Assembly: GCA_025769875.1 (NCBI GenBank)
Contig: JAGFNK010000180.1
Coordinates: 1-64,000, forward strand
DNA: 64,000 bases
Origin: Russula earlei
Taxonomy: Eukaryota; Basidiomycota; Agaricomycetes; Russulales; Russulaceae
Direction of reading: 5' to 3'
Shown: positions 11,395 to 21,778 of the stretch, piece after piece
Numbering within the stretch: position 1 is the stretch's first letter
Layout: the number at the start of each line of letters is the position of its first letter
Translations under genes and position numbers: made by a program
Notes under the pieces: model-generated
The model's database searches: none
What the model saw: the letters and a program-made list of their open reading frames with translations, nothing else
What the model was told of the DNA's origin: nothing

Positions 11395-12813
11395 TCATGC
11401 CCCCCTCATGCTTAGTTCTCCAAACTAATCGGTCTCAGGGCCCGATTCAGGGACATAGTCTCCATCACCCTCAGGCCAAGTGCCTTGAGGACCCATCACC
11501 TTGGGGCAGTAGCCTCTGTAGCTCCTATGAGTCCTCCTAAGGATACAGTCCATCTGACCAAGGCAGTTGGTGTGAGGTTTGTTACAGTCCTTGTTCCAAT
11601 GACCCCTGGTATTGCAGTGCTTGAAAACATGTTGACACTTCTGTAGTTGATGATGCTGTGCCTTGGTCATGTGTGTGGGGGTAAGAGGGGTATTGAGGGT
11701 ACTAGCGTCATTGGAAAACATCTGTGGAAAGTGGGAAGGGGCCCCCATGGGAGCATCGTTTTGAGACTGGTCAACAGTTCAAGGGAGGTATTCAAGTGGA
11801 GGGGTTAGGGAGAGAGGGGGATGAATTGGTGAGATGGGGGTGGAGAGTGTGGAGGGTTGTTTTAAGACCTCAATTTTGTCATAACTCCCTGCCAATGTCC
11901 ATAGCTCCTTGAATAGCAGCTCACTTAGCCTCCAGAACCTTCAGTTGTAGTGAGCCATTACGAAGGTGGTAAACATCGGCAAGAGCTCCAGGGTCATGGA
12001 GGTTTTCGAGTGCTTGTGCCACATTGAAATGGAAGGGGTAGTCCTCAACTAGGAGGTGGAGATCAGAGGCGGTGGTGGAGAAGTGAGTGGCAGAGACGAT
12101 GGGTAGGGTGACAAGTTTTTCCCCATAAGCGGGTTCTCCTCGACCCATAGTTCCTAAAAGCATGGGTTCGTCATTCCATAGAGCAATTCATAAGTAAGGT
12201 AGTAGGCATCGCCACCTGTTGACATTGATATAAAAAGGGGGAATGTGCGTATATTGTTCATAGACAAACCAAGGGGGTCCAGGGTGAGTGGGGTCTGCTT
12301 CAGTAGGGGTGGGTGAAGGGGCTTCCTTCGTGGATGGCAAGTGGGTTAAGGGTGGTGGCGAGGTCTTGGAGTTTGGCCTCATCAGGGACACTGAATGTAT
12401 GCTGGTCGATGATGTGCTGTATGACCTCAGGTGAGAGAGGCTCTTGTTTAATGGTATGGGAGGGGGTAAGGATAGGTAAGGGAGATGAAGGGGGAGCTGG
12501 GGAAGACATAGGGGTATTGTAGGTGGAAGTAGCATGTTCATGGTGCCAAGCTGACCACTCTGAAGGGGGGGGGTATTTATGGAGGCTGATCATACAATAT
12601 GATTCCATACCAAATCTGTAAGTACTGCTCTTCATATGGATAGATGAAATTCTGAAAAACAGGGGTCCATCATGAGAAGTTGAAAGCAATGGAAGTTGCC
12701 AGGGGAGAGAATTCTGGAAAAGAGTTGTTCCCTGGTGGCTATATTGAAGATAGTGTGTCCACAGTCGGGGACAGTGGGGTCATTAACTGAATAGGAAGGG
12801 GGGTTACATGAAT
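11395..12813 (-). pseudogene. E1 Pol C-terminal extension with zinc knuckle
   Basis: This is the 3' part of the E1 polyprotein, separated from the rest by the composite mariner element. After the chromodomain region come a Pro/Ser-rich stretch, a block with PGPPWFVYEQY, GRGEPAYGEKL and DPGALADVYHLRN, and near the end a Cys-His cluster (HCNTRGHWNKDCNKPHTNC). The same order appears in the family-C element (PGEPWVRW, LGDYGLQAEIYRL, CKYCGEVGHFNKYC). Several frameshifts and stops are present. The function of the extension is unknown; binding of RNA or cDNA by the knuckle is an inference. Confidence 0.7.
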
Positions 12814-12815
12814 TA

Positions 12816-14440
12816 CTGTTGTTTTCACGTGACCTTGCACTTGCCATTTTTGGATGTCATTTCAAGTGTGAGATTAAAACTGCTATATCTCAACAGTTTT
12901 GCAACAGATTGCCTTGAAATTTTGCCAGTAGAGCCTTATATACTATATCTAGGTGCAGCGAAAATATGGGAGTCTAATATTCAGTTCTTGAGATGTCAAT
13001 TTTTGGGTGCTGACATGAGTGCAAAACTTTGAACTGCTGTCAAGACTCACTGTTGAACTATCCAGTTCAAGAGCAAGGGATAAGCTCAACAATGAGTCAA
13101 TAGACGTCCAAGATGGCGTGGGCAAGAAGTAGGGTCCAGAGTAGTAACAGATACCAGAGCGGCACTGTCACTGTGAGAGACGAACAGTCACGCAGAGAGG
13201 AGGCCAGGATAGTCACCAAGGGGATGGTCCTTTAAAGGAGTACCCCAGGGATAGAGAGTGCCGTAAACAAATGGACAGTCTGAGGACTGTCTGCTACTTT
13301 ATTGAGCGCTTATATACTACAAGAAAACTGCTAAATAGAGAACAAGTCTTAACCTTGTTATCAAGCACAATAGAGTGCTGAGTAAGAAGTCGGAGTGTGC
13401 TTACTGAGCATGCTCAGTCATGCTCAGTAAGCTGCTGAGTAAGAAGGCTTTTCCTGATGAGTAAGAGCTTTCATTGTGCACATGTCTGCTGATCTAGTGC
13501 ACATGCGAGCACCTGATTCATTTCCTGTTAGTTAGTTTAGGGCCGGTCATTTGAGGTCTTGGAGTTTGGTTAGGGAATAGTGTTATCTCATAAGGCCCTT
13601 ATATAGCTCCATTAGGGTCCTTAGAGTCGACCCTAATACTTCTATTAAGGTCCTTAGTATTGCCTTATAGTTCCTTCTATAGTTATTAGAGTTGGTCTAA
13701 TAACGCGTTGTAGAGTCTTTGGTACTAGGTTAGTACCTATTGTAGAGCACCTAGAGTCGTCCTAAAGGGTCCCTAGAAGGGCCCTAATACTGTCCTTTAT
13801 TGTTAGAAGGGTTGCCATTAAGTGGGGCTTGCTGTATGTCGATTGTGCCAAGAATCACTCACGCAACAATGCACGCGCGATATTGTGGACACCTCTACTC
13901 ACCCCTTTTGCTCATGTGAACAAGGTGACACCATAGAGGCTGGGTTTCCTTCTATAAGGAAGGGTCCTTCAAGGGCCCTCTCCGGAGAATGGTTCATGAC
14001 ACCTGCCATATCTCAACTGTTTCTGAATTGATTGACTTGGAACTTCAACAGTGGGATCTCATGTACTGTATCTAGGTGCAGCCCAAGAGTTGGGGTCTAA
14101 TTCTTTGTTCTTGAAGTTTTGATTTTTGGGTGCCATCTGAGTGTGAAATTTCAAACTGCCATATCTCAACCATTTCTCAATGGATTGCCTTGAAACTTGG
14201 ACAGTGGGATCTCATGTAATGTGTCTAGGTGCAGCCAAAGAGTTGGTGTCTAATTATCAGTTCTTGAAGTTTTGATTTTTGGGTGCCCATCACGTTCAAT
14301 TTTTCAAACTGTCATATCTCAACCATTTCTCGATGGATTGCCTTGAAACTTGGACAGTAGAACCTCATGTACTGTATCCAGAGGCAGCCAAATAATTGGT
14401 TTCACTCATTGAATTTTCACGTTTTGGGGTGCTGACCCCA
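12816..14440 (-). repeat. Left arm of the composite: four ~154 bp monomers, inverted
   Basis: Reads as the reverse complement of 21160-21776, in the order monomer 4 to monomer 1. Monomer 3 is broken by the solo LTR at 13038-14001. Weaker homology to the right arm continues to about 14620. Confidence 0.87.
13038..14001 (-). mobile_element. Solo LTR, family F
   Basis: TGTCAAGACTCACTG to GGTTCATGACA, 964 bp, flanked by ACTGC (13033-13037) and CCTGC (14002-14006), a 5 bp duplication with one change. On the minus strand TATATAA (13310-13316) is followed by the palindrome GACAGTCTGAGGACTGTC at 13274-13291. The second copy is at 22725-23686. Confidence 0.9.
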
Positions 14441-15180
14441 AGCATGATCAAACTACATTATCCCTACAGCTGAGCACATGATATGATACAACTATTTATG
14501 ATGTAGCGCACGAGAAAGCATGTTCATGGGACCAGACAAGGACTGATGGAAGAGCGATAAGACAAAATTGAAACGATGATGTGAGGCATCCATTGAGGCA
14601 GCGATTGCGATTGTGCGTGAATGGGCGAATAGTGGGCTGCAAGCCCTCGCGTACAGCGGCAGCAAACAATGGCAAATGATGGAGGGATGGCTCGGTAGGC
14701 TGGAGTGACGCGGTGAGCAACAGTGTAATGCTCGGGCACCTTTCGGCATTTGTTGTGCGAGACGTGGCATTCGCGCGCGCACTACCTTTGTCACCTACCC
14801 AACCCGCAGAAAAATGTGCTCATTTATCATTAGAGGGATCAGGACAGCTCTGTCATATGTGGTGCGTCATACATACCTGATGTCAGGACATTGTTGTTGA
14901 CCCTTGGATATGAAAGCTTGCCCCTTTCACCTGGGCATTCAATTACATGACTCTGAAGGTGGAAATCATTATTCCCTTCTGGTCCGACCGCAGCCAGCTG
15001 TCTGTCACATTCTCAATCGAGGGATGACAGGACCACAAGCAGTGGCATACAAGTCTCGACCTGTCGGCAGCCAGACACGTGTGAAGGAGCAGAGGGGTCT
15101 GGAGGAAGGATGGGATTCAGGGAGACATACCTTCGTCATTCCTGTCTACCTTTCATTTTGTTCTCCCACACAGTGCATCA
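14441..15180. other. Inner arm of the composite; no gene recognised
   Basis: 14480-14800 resembles, inverted, the stretch at 5590-5800 and in part 20990-21080, with landmarks such as CATGATATGATACAACTATT. It may be a decayed internal part shared by this element family. 14880-15180 shows no clear coding frame. Confidence 0.4.
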
Positions 15181-16230
15181 TACTATCATATGTGTGTGGT
15201 CTCGAGCAAGACATGAAACTTGCACATCATGGGTTCCCTCCTCTGCAGCAAGTTCAGATGTGTGCCAACAGGCATGTGCAAGCAGGCATCTCACATAAAG
15301 AATAAAGAGTGGGTCTTCGCTGACAAGATCTCTGGCGCACACTGATTGAGGACTCACATCGGCTCCTCGTGCCACCACTTGTCACAGCCCTGCGTCCACG
15401 GAACTTCATTCCCCATATGCCTAAGAATGAGGACATGCTCAACATGCAGGCAGCCCTTCAGTGCGAAATCGACTGCTTTGGTTGTGATAGTCTTCCCACC
15501 GGGACACCCTTGTTCAGCCATCCACTCTGTCATGTTTTCTGGCTGTCATTGTGATTTATTACTGATGCACTGTAGATATCACTCTGGGGTGTCAGCACAA
15601 TGCTCCAGATAATAGTTCCATTATTTGGATCGATTTGTGGCTTAGTCAGGTCAATATTACAGGCAGAGGAGCAGTAGTATACCTTAGTCTCAATTGCTCC
15701 TCTGCAGGTGTGTAGTAGTTTGACTCCTCATAACAATACTAGTCTCAATTTCTCCTCTGCAGTTCCCTTTGAGTCCTGTGGACATAAGGGTGCTAATAGG
15801 TCGCTTATTTAACACTGGCTTCTTTGCAGGGGTGAATCATGACCGTATCAATGACTGCCAGAGCCATGTTGTCCTTACAGCACCAATGCATGCACACACA
15901 AGGAGGGCAGCGACCACTTGCCATGCCAGAGGAAGGTAGATAGAGATGGAATCGCCTTTCTTGATGCCGAGAGATTTCAGTACATTGGCAACACTAGAAA
16001 TGTCATGTGGCAATTCAGCATAGGGACCTCTTGACCTTTGTTGGGCTCATCGGCTTCATAAATGATAGCAGTCTGGGATAGATGAGCCATCCAACATGGA
16101 GATACCTGGAAATGGCTCTGATCAATCATAATTTATGGCGGTATGGATCTTGTTGGGATGTTTGAATGCCTAACAGTCAACACAGTTGTATGACACAGTC
16201 AGACCCACAGGGATGAGGCGACATGAGGGG
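15180..16230 (-). pseudogene. Acetyl-CoA synthetase fragment captured in the composite
   Basis: Acetyl-CoA synthetase makes acetyl-CoA from acetate, ATP and CoA. Diagnostic pieces on the minus strand are YNCVDC and FKHPNKI (about 16150-16200), TAIIYEADEPNKG, VANVLKSLGIKKGD, YLPLAWQVVAALLVCACIGAV (about 15885-16090), then ALKGCLHVEHVLILRHMGNE, VPWTQGCDKWWHEE and SEDPLFILY (about 15290-15510). The frame is broken repeatedly. A piece like the following family segment (DRINDCQSHVVLT, about 15838-15880) reads on the plus strand, so a local inversion has occurred. The acyl-adenylate motif and C-terminal half are missing. It is a dead gene copy, not a transposon gene. Confidence 0.75.
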
Positions 16231-16668
16231 TGGCATGGGGCGTATTACTTGTGTCAGCAGCGTCTCAGGCACTGGCGGTGTGGAGGCAGTTTGTGCTCCT
16301 CCTGAAGTGGCGAGTGACTGAGCTCAGGTCTGGGGCCTTCTTGGACAATGTGTGTTGCATGAGACTAAAATGACGGACAGGGTTGAGACCAAAATGGTGG
16401 CAGTGGATGAGCTGAGGTAATGGCTGCAAGGAAGACTGAAGCTGTGGAAGAAGCCAGACGAAGCTGACTTTGTAGGGGCTGGTTGGACTGAAGTAACAGT
16501 GGCTAGAGGAGACAAGGAGGAGACTGAGACTGTGGCAACTGGGATTGAGACAAATGGGGCAGATAAGGCCAGCAAGGCAGCACATGTGGCCAACAGAATG
16601 GCCGACAGAATTGGAACAACTAGAGACAGGGATAGTGTTGGTGACGTAGACAGCCTGTTGTGATCTAC
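16231..16668. other. Low-complexity stretch, no gene recognised
   Basis: Both strands translate to Ser/Ala/Thr/Val-rich text. It resembles 18660-18870 and more loosely the GC-rich modules at 33.2 and 37.2 kb. No function can be assigned. Confidence 0.35.
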
Positions 16669-17209
16669 TGTTAAGATCTGACAGATCTTAGTACCGACTC
16701 TTCTGGTGAAAGAGTTGCTTGATATAGTTCAAGCACTAGACTTCGAACCCTTTGATATTATCTCAGGAAGATTGAATGTAGAAAAGAGAGGGGCCTCTTT
16801 CAGTTAGAGTCTGCACTATAATTTGTTTAGATCGTTTGACAAAATGGTCGATTTTGTGAAAAGTGTAAGTCGAGCGTAAGGCTCGACTTCCTGGTACCAC
16901 AGACTATTTATATGATATCTCGGTAACTACTGATCCGTTTCGTACGAAACTCGGGGTGTAAGTAGCTGAGAACCAGTAGTATCCAAATACAGAAAGCGCA
17001 ATTCAGAATGATGAAAATGACTCATGCGTGAGTCATTCTTTCCTAGTATCAGTCAGCCAGTCAGTAAGCAATCACTAAGCAATCAGTAAGCGATCAGTCA
17101 GCCAATCAGTAAGCAATCACTAAGCCAGATTGATAAGCGGACACATGAGTAATCACAGACGAGTCAGCAGAAAACAGATGACAGTTCGAGAATCAAGAGA
17201 ATCTTAACA
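16669..17209 (-). mobile_element. LTR, family G
   Basis: Ends are inverted: TGTTAAGATCTG and GAATCTTAACA, 541 bp. To its right, on the minus strand, the purine tract GGGGGTAGA sits next to the LTR, so this may be the 3' LTR of an element whose body was lost to the LTR starting at 17220. TATAAATA (16905-16912, minus) is followed by the palindrome AAGTCGAGC..GCTCGACTT at 16867-16889. Confidence 0.75.
17038..17130 (+). repeat. Short tandem array inside LTR G
   Basis: Variants of AATCAGTAAGC and AATCACTAAGC repeat about seven times with 11-12 bp spacing. It is a microsatellite-like array, not a CRISPR: there are no unique spacers. Confidence 0.8.
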
Positions 17210-17219
17210 TCTACCCCCT

Positions 17220-18643
17220 TGTTGGTTTGCCCATAACCTCTTTCATTGTTACTCTCTTGTCACCCTCGTTCCCCTGGTTATCGTTTCATCCCTTGATGCT
17301 GATGGTCACTTATTGTGTTTCACCTATTGTATCTCACTTATTGTGTTTCATTCATTGTCAAGTCACTTTTGCTATTGGTTCATCCTTATCTATTGTTCTG
17401 CTTATGGTACTGTATAGCCTCGCTACATACAGTATTTAAGCACCTGCAGAAGCTGTGGAATGCCCCAAGCTTAGCTTTGTCCCATCTCCTGTCGCATTCC
17501 TTGCCCTGTATACTCTCTCAATCACAACTTGCTTGTGCTGGCCTACACTCTGCTTGACCTAAGCACACCTCAGGGAACTCTTGTGTTCCTTTTTCCTCCT
17601 CTGCCTCTCTCTCATCGTCCTCCTCTTCTGTGAAACTGTCAAGACACGTACTGCTGATCACTAAGGACTCAGGAGCAGGTGGGCAAGGGTCAGAACAGAT
17701 GGTATGTGGCGAAGGCAGCGTTGAACAGGAGGACGAGCCAAATGACAAGGAGGTACCAGATGGGGACTGGTAAGTGTTGCAAGAGGCAGAGGCGAAGACT
17801 GGAGGCCAGTGCAGTGAGGGGGCTTTAGACAAGGTGGTCATTGAAGCGTACCTTGGAGGCGAGGGAAGTCTTTAAACTGAGCGGTTGCAGGGGAGTACCC
17901 AGGAAGATGAGAGTATCACAAATGGACAGTCTGACGACTGCCATGCTTCATTGGGGCTTATATACAGTGTACACGGTCACTTACAAAGAACTGGGACTAT
18001 TCTAGACTCTTTGGTACCATCCAATAGGACTACAGAGGCATAAACTTGCTTGTGTCAAGTTTCAGGCTTACTGAGCATATTACTGATCATTGTGGAGCGA
18101 TGACATCATTATGATGTCACTGTGGAGCGCTTTAGTGAGCCTATGAGGTCACTGTGGAGTCGCTCAGTCAGCCATGATGTCATTGGAGCCTTGATGATGT
18201 CAGATGATTTATGCAATAGTTTCTAAGAGTTTGTGCTGCTGTTTTGGGTCCTTGGTGGCTGGGTGGCCATGTGGCTGCCACGCGATGATTACCCGATTAG
18301 GAAACGAGTGCCTGGTCGTGTTATAGTGCCTTTGCAATAGCGATATCTTGTACCGCAGGAGGGATAGCCCAGAAAATGGAAGTGAGTTGGCAATGCAAAG
18401 TGAGAGAGGTCCCTCTTGAGTGAAATAGGACAATCTACGGCCAGGACCTGGCCTTGGTTCGTAACAGAAACCAGAAGATCGACTCTGTCTGCGGACTGAG
18501 TCATTGTCTGACTCAGCCTTGAGACACTAAACCTTTGATCCAGTCTCTTTGAGCTGGCCCCCATTGAACCCTTGAACCAAGTCACAGGGACTTGGCCCCA
18601 CTGAACCTTGAGCTAACGCTCTTATGGCCACAACACCATAACA
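17220..18643 (+). mobile_element. LTR, family B copy 3, split by a solo family-A LTR
   Basis: The parts 17220-17636 and 18472-18643 together match, inverted, the family-B LTRs at 10804-11394 and 27688-28281. The shared core is TATTTAAGC, then AAGCTTAGCTTTGTCCC at about 17474. The inner boundary is explained exactly by the GAAAC duplication around 17637-18466. Confidence 0.82.
17637..18466 (-). mobile_element. Solo LTR, family A, inserted in LTR B
   Basis: TGTCAAGACACG to TTCGTAACA, 830 bp, flanked by GAAAC at 17632-17636 and 18467-18471. No internal retrotransposon sequence remains, which is typical after recombination between two LTRs. Confidence 0.95.
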
Positions 18644-18930
18644 CAGCCGGCAATGCTGAAATGATGGCGGCAGGCAATATGAAGACTTGGCAGATGAAGC
18701 AGGTGCCAATGGATGAGAGGCAGCAGTGGGCAGAACTGGGGACATGATGGCAACGACTTGGCAAGGCAAAGAATGGAGCAGCTGACGAAGCTAAGATGGC
18801 TGACGATAAGGATACGGCAGGTGCGACAGATGCAGGGTTGATGGTGGATAGACGATGGACAAGGCTGAGTGAGACAGCACGAAAGGTTGGAGATAGAGAT
18901 GTCCATTTTGGTCACAGCATACCCAAAGAG
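18644..18930. other. Low-complexity spacer before the mariner transposase gene
   Basis: Ala/Asp/Gly-biased text without a supported gene; related to 16430-16600. It may be a duplicated part of the composite's interior. Confidence 0.35.
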
Positions 18931-18959
18931 GGAAAACTTTCAACACACCCATCACCACC

Positions 18960-20045
18960 ATGGCTCTAGGCAAAGCAATCTCAGAAGAAGTGCAATGGAT
19001 CATCATTCGTCTCAGTACAAACATGTCAGCAGAGGATATCTCCATGTATACAGATGTAAGTGTGCGAAAAGTTGAAGGGATCCTCACCAATTTCAAGCAC
19101 ACTGGTGGTGTCAAACTTCCCTGCCAAGCGAAACCTCTACTCCATTGGTCGCTTTGTGACTATGATGTCAAGGTATGTGGCACAAAAAATGTACTAGCAC
19201 ATTTTTTATTGAAATTGGACCCATACAGCACCTGTTGACAACTCTGAATAGCCCACCAGATCTCTATCTCAATGAGTTGTGTATGGAAATGTTAGAGACA
19301 TGTGGGGTGTCGGTATCAGTGTCAACAATATGGAGGACACTTGTCAAGGCTGGCTATAGCTTGAAGAAGGTACGCACTTTTCCTTATGTACATTTCAAGC
19401 TTCTGATACACGATGGATAGCTCTCACGCACTGCACTTGAGCATTGTGAAGAAAAGCAAGCTGCATTTGCTGCACGTATCGGAACCTAGCATCCAAATCA
19501 GATAATCTTTGTGGATGAGAGTTCTGTTGATCGCTGAACAACATACCATGGACGAGCTTGGGCTATTCATGGCAGGAAAGCCACATGCAAGGCATTTTTC
19601 TGTCGAGGACGATGGTGAGTGACATGCCATCCATAACACCATGTAACTCATGATTTTCATGTGCCAGATATTCTGTCCCTCCTGCATTATCTCTCAATGA
19701 TGGTATTATACACTGTGACATCATTGAAGGCTCTTTCAACACTGAGCTTTTCTGCACATTCATCAATCGCCTCTTGGATCATATGCAGCCATTTCCGGCC
19801 CCCAATTCAGTCATTGTTATGGACAATTGTCAAATTCACAAGGACCCTGCCATTTTAGAGCTTATTGAATCTTGGTAAATTCTATTCACATCTATTGACA
19901 AGCATTGACACTCCTGTTTGTATTTAGGGGCATGCATGTCAAATTTCTGCTGCCCTATTCCCCTGATTATAACCCAATTGAGCTGGCATTTTCTGCAATG
20001 AAGTACCTGTTCTCACATGACATGGAATGGCGAGTACCGAGCAGT
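18960..20045 (+). pseudogene. Tc1/mariner transposase, basidiomycete type
   Basis: This would be the enzyme that moves the composite by TA-specific cut and paste. It opens with a helix-turn-helix region (MALGKAISEEVQWIIIRLS), followed by PDLYLNELCMEML and the DDE domain: FVDESSVD (first Asp, about 19510), VIVMDNCQIHKDP (second, about 19815) and LLPYSPDYNPIELAFS (third acidic residue, about 19955). GT-AG introns fit at 19173-19228, 19369-19421 and about 19876-19927. TGA near 19536 replaces an arginine before TTYHG, so this copy is probably inactive. All three catalytic acidic positions are still readable. Confidence 0.85.
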
Positions 20046-20279
20046 GTCGCTGCCCCAAGTTTCTTCCCTTTCCCTGTCTCCCCTCTCCACAGTCTCTGAC
20101 TGTCCTCCTCTATTTTCATATCTTTTTCTTCGTGTGGTTGGTCCTTTTTTTTTTTTTCTCTCGGCTGCTTTCTGACCCATGAACACACTTTAGGCCCCAT
20201 TCCGTGGGTGTAGATACTTTCTTCCAAGTCTCTATTTCACTTACGCCTGACCGTTTCTCTTGCACCTCAACTTTCCAAA

Positions 20280-20995
20280 CCATCACCACCTCCCCCTCCA
20301 ACAGATGCCAAGGAAGACAAGTCGACCACACCTGCAGCTCAAAACGAGGCAAGCCTTGCTCCTCACCTTTGTCACCTTTGTCTATCGCCTCACTTTGTTC
20401 TGACTGCCCCCACAGACCAACAAAAAAAAGACGTGCTATGGAAAATGCTGTTCTCTCTTCCTGCAACTCGCCTCACATCGATCATAACCTTGTCCATCAA
20501 TACCCTCCTGATCTTGTTCGCCACAGACTTTGTCATTGCGCCGCTCATCGATTCTGCCACTGATGTCATCTCTACGCACATTTGGGCAGTCTATCCAGAC
20601 ACCATCAAAGTTGTCATCTGATATCCTCTCTCTGGTGCCAACATGACTGAACATGATGTCCTCCTCCTTTGGCGTCCTGCCACCGCTGCTTCTGCTGAGT
20701 CATGGACGGATGGCCCAACTCTTCATCTGCAACCTGAGTGGACAAGCTGACCAAGCTCTGGCCCTCCAATAAATACAAATATGCGTATACGTCCCCCATG
20801 CTCTCTGATCGCATGGTGGACCTGCTCCTGATGGCCTTGTTCAGACATCTTGGCACATACAAACAAGACCGTCCTGCTTTACCCACCCTCTCCCATCCAC
20901 TTCCGCACCTTCCCAGATCCGCGTCTCCTGACAGGCTCCCACTTCTTTGTCGTATCCTCATGCCTTAAGCCCAACTTTCCTTACGTGCTGCTCCT
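20280..20995 (+). pseudogene. PhoD-like phosphatase fragment captured in the composite
   Basis: The translation reads LWKMLFSLPATRLTSIITLSI, INTLLILFATDFV, then VYPDTIKVV, WPSNKYKYAY, a PPSPIHFRTFPDPR block, LTGSHFFVVSSC and PNFPYV. This order is that of the N-terminal part of fungal PhoD-like metallophosphatases (membrane-anchored start, then domain entry). Frames change several times, and the sequence stops before the metal-binding residues, joining straight into the repeat arm. It is a truncated host gene copy. Confidence 0.65.
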
Positions 20996-21776
20996 CACAC
21001 ATTCACATGCGATCACAATTGCTACCTCCCATGAACACCTCAAGTGTGCCCTTCTCGTGCACTACAGTTGTAAATAGTTGTATCATGTCATGTTTTCAGC
21101 TGTAGAGCAAATGTAATCTTATCATGCTTGGGGTCAGCACCCCACAATGTGAAATGAAACCCAATTATTTGGCTGCCTCTAGATACAGTACATGAGGTTC
21201 TGATGTCCAAGTTTCAAGGCAATCCATTGAGAAATAGTTGAGATATGGCTGTTTGAAATTTCACATGCAGATCAGCACCCAAAATTCAAAACTTCAAGAA
21301 CTGAATATTAGGCTCCCATATTTTAGTTGCACCTAGATACGGTATATAAGGTTCTACTTTCCAGGTTTCAAGGCAATCTATTGAGAAACGGTTGAGATAT
21401 GGCAGTTCGAAATTTCACACTCAGATTGCACCCAAAAATCGAAACTTCAAGAACTGATAATTATGTCCCAACTCTTGGGCTGCACCTAGATACAGGACAT
21501 GAGATCCCACTGTCAAAGTTTCAAGTAAATCTGTTGAGAAACAGTTGAGATATGGCAGTTCAAAGTTTTGCACTCATGTCAGCACCCGAAAATCAACATC
21601 TCAAGAACTGAATATTAGTCTCCCATATTTTTGCTGCACCTAGATATAGTATATAAGGTTCTACTGGCAAAATTTCAAGGCAATCTGTTGAGAAACTGTT
21701 GAGATATAGCAGTTTTAATTTCACACTTGAAATGACATCCAAAAATGGCAAGTGCAAGGTCACATGAAAACGACAG
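20980..21776 (+). repeat. Right arm of the composite: four ~154 bp monomers
   Basis: Monomers lie at about 21160-21312, 21313-21465, 21466-21619 and 21620-21776. Each repeats CTAGATA-AGTA-AT-AGG, then GTTTCAAG, TTGAGA, GAGATAT and a CACCCAAAA-like block. The outermost unit ends ACGACAG at the TA target. Confidence 0.87.
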
Positions 21777-21778
21777 TA

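Larger units (their letters stand above)
12816..21776 (+). mobile_element. 8,961 bp composite Tc1/mariner-type element inserted in E1 (TA target)
   Basis: Starts CTGTTGTTTTCACGTGACC and ends GGTCACATGAAAACGACAG, with TA on both sides (12814-12815 and 21777-21778). Removing the element and one TA makes the flanks colinear with the uninterrupted relative at about 10552-10572. The arms are long inverted repeats built of monomers. Inside lie a Tc1-like transposase gene, host gene fragments (acetyl-CoA synthetase, PhoD-like phosphatase), LTRs of families F, G and B, and a solo family-A LTR. At this size it may have grown after insertion through nested LTRs. Confidence 0.85.

Noticed and set aside
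13038..14001. LTR F as an integral part of the composite's left arm
   Set aside because: The arm's monomer sequence continues exactly across it with a 5 bp duplication, so it is a later insertion.
17038..17130. CRISPR-like array
   Set aside because: Units are adjacent and nearly identical with no unique spacers, in a eukaryotic LTR.
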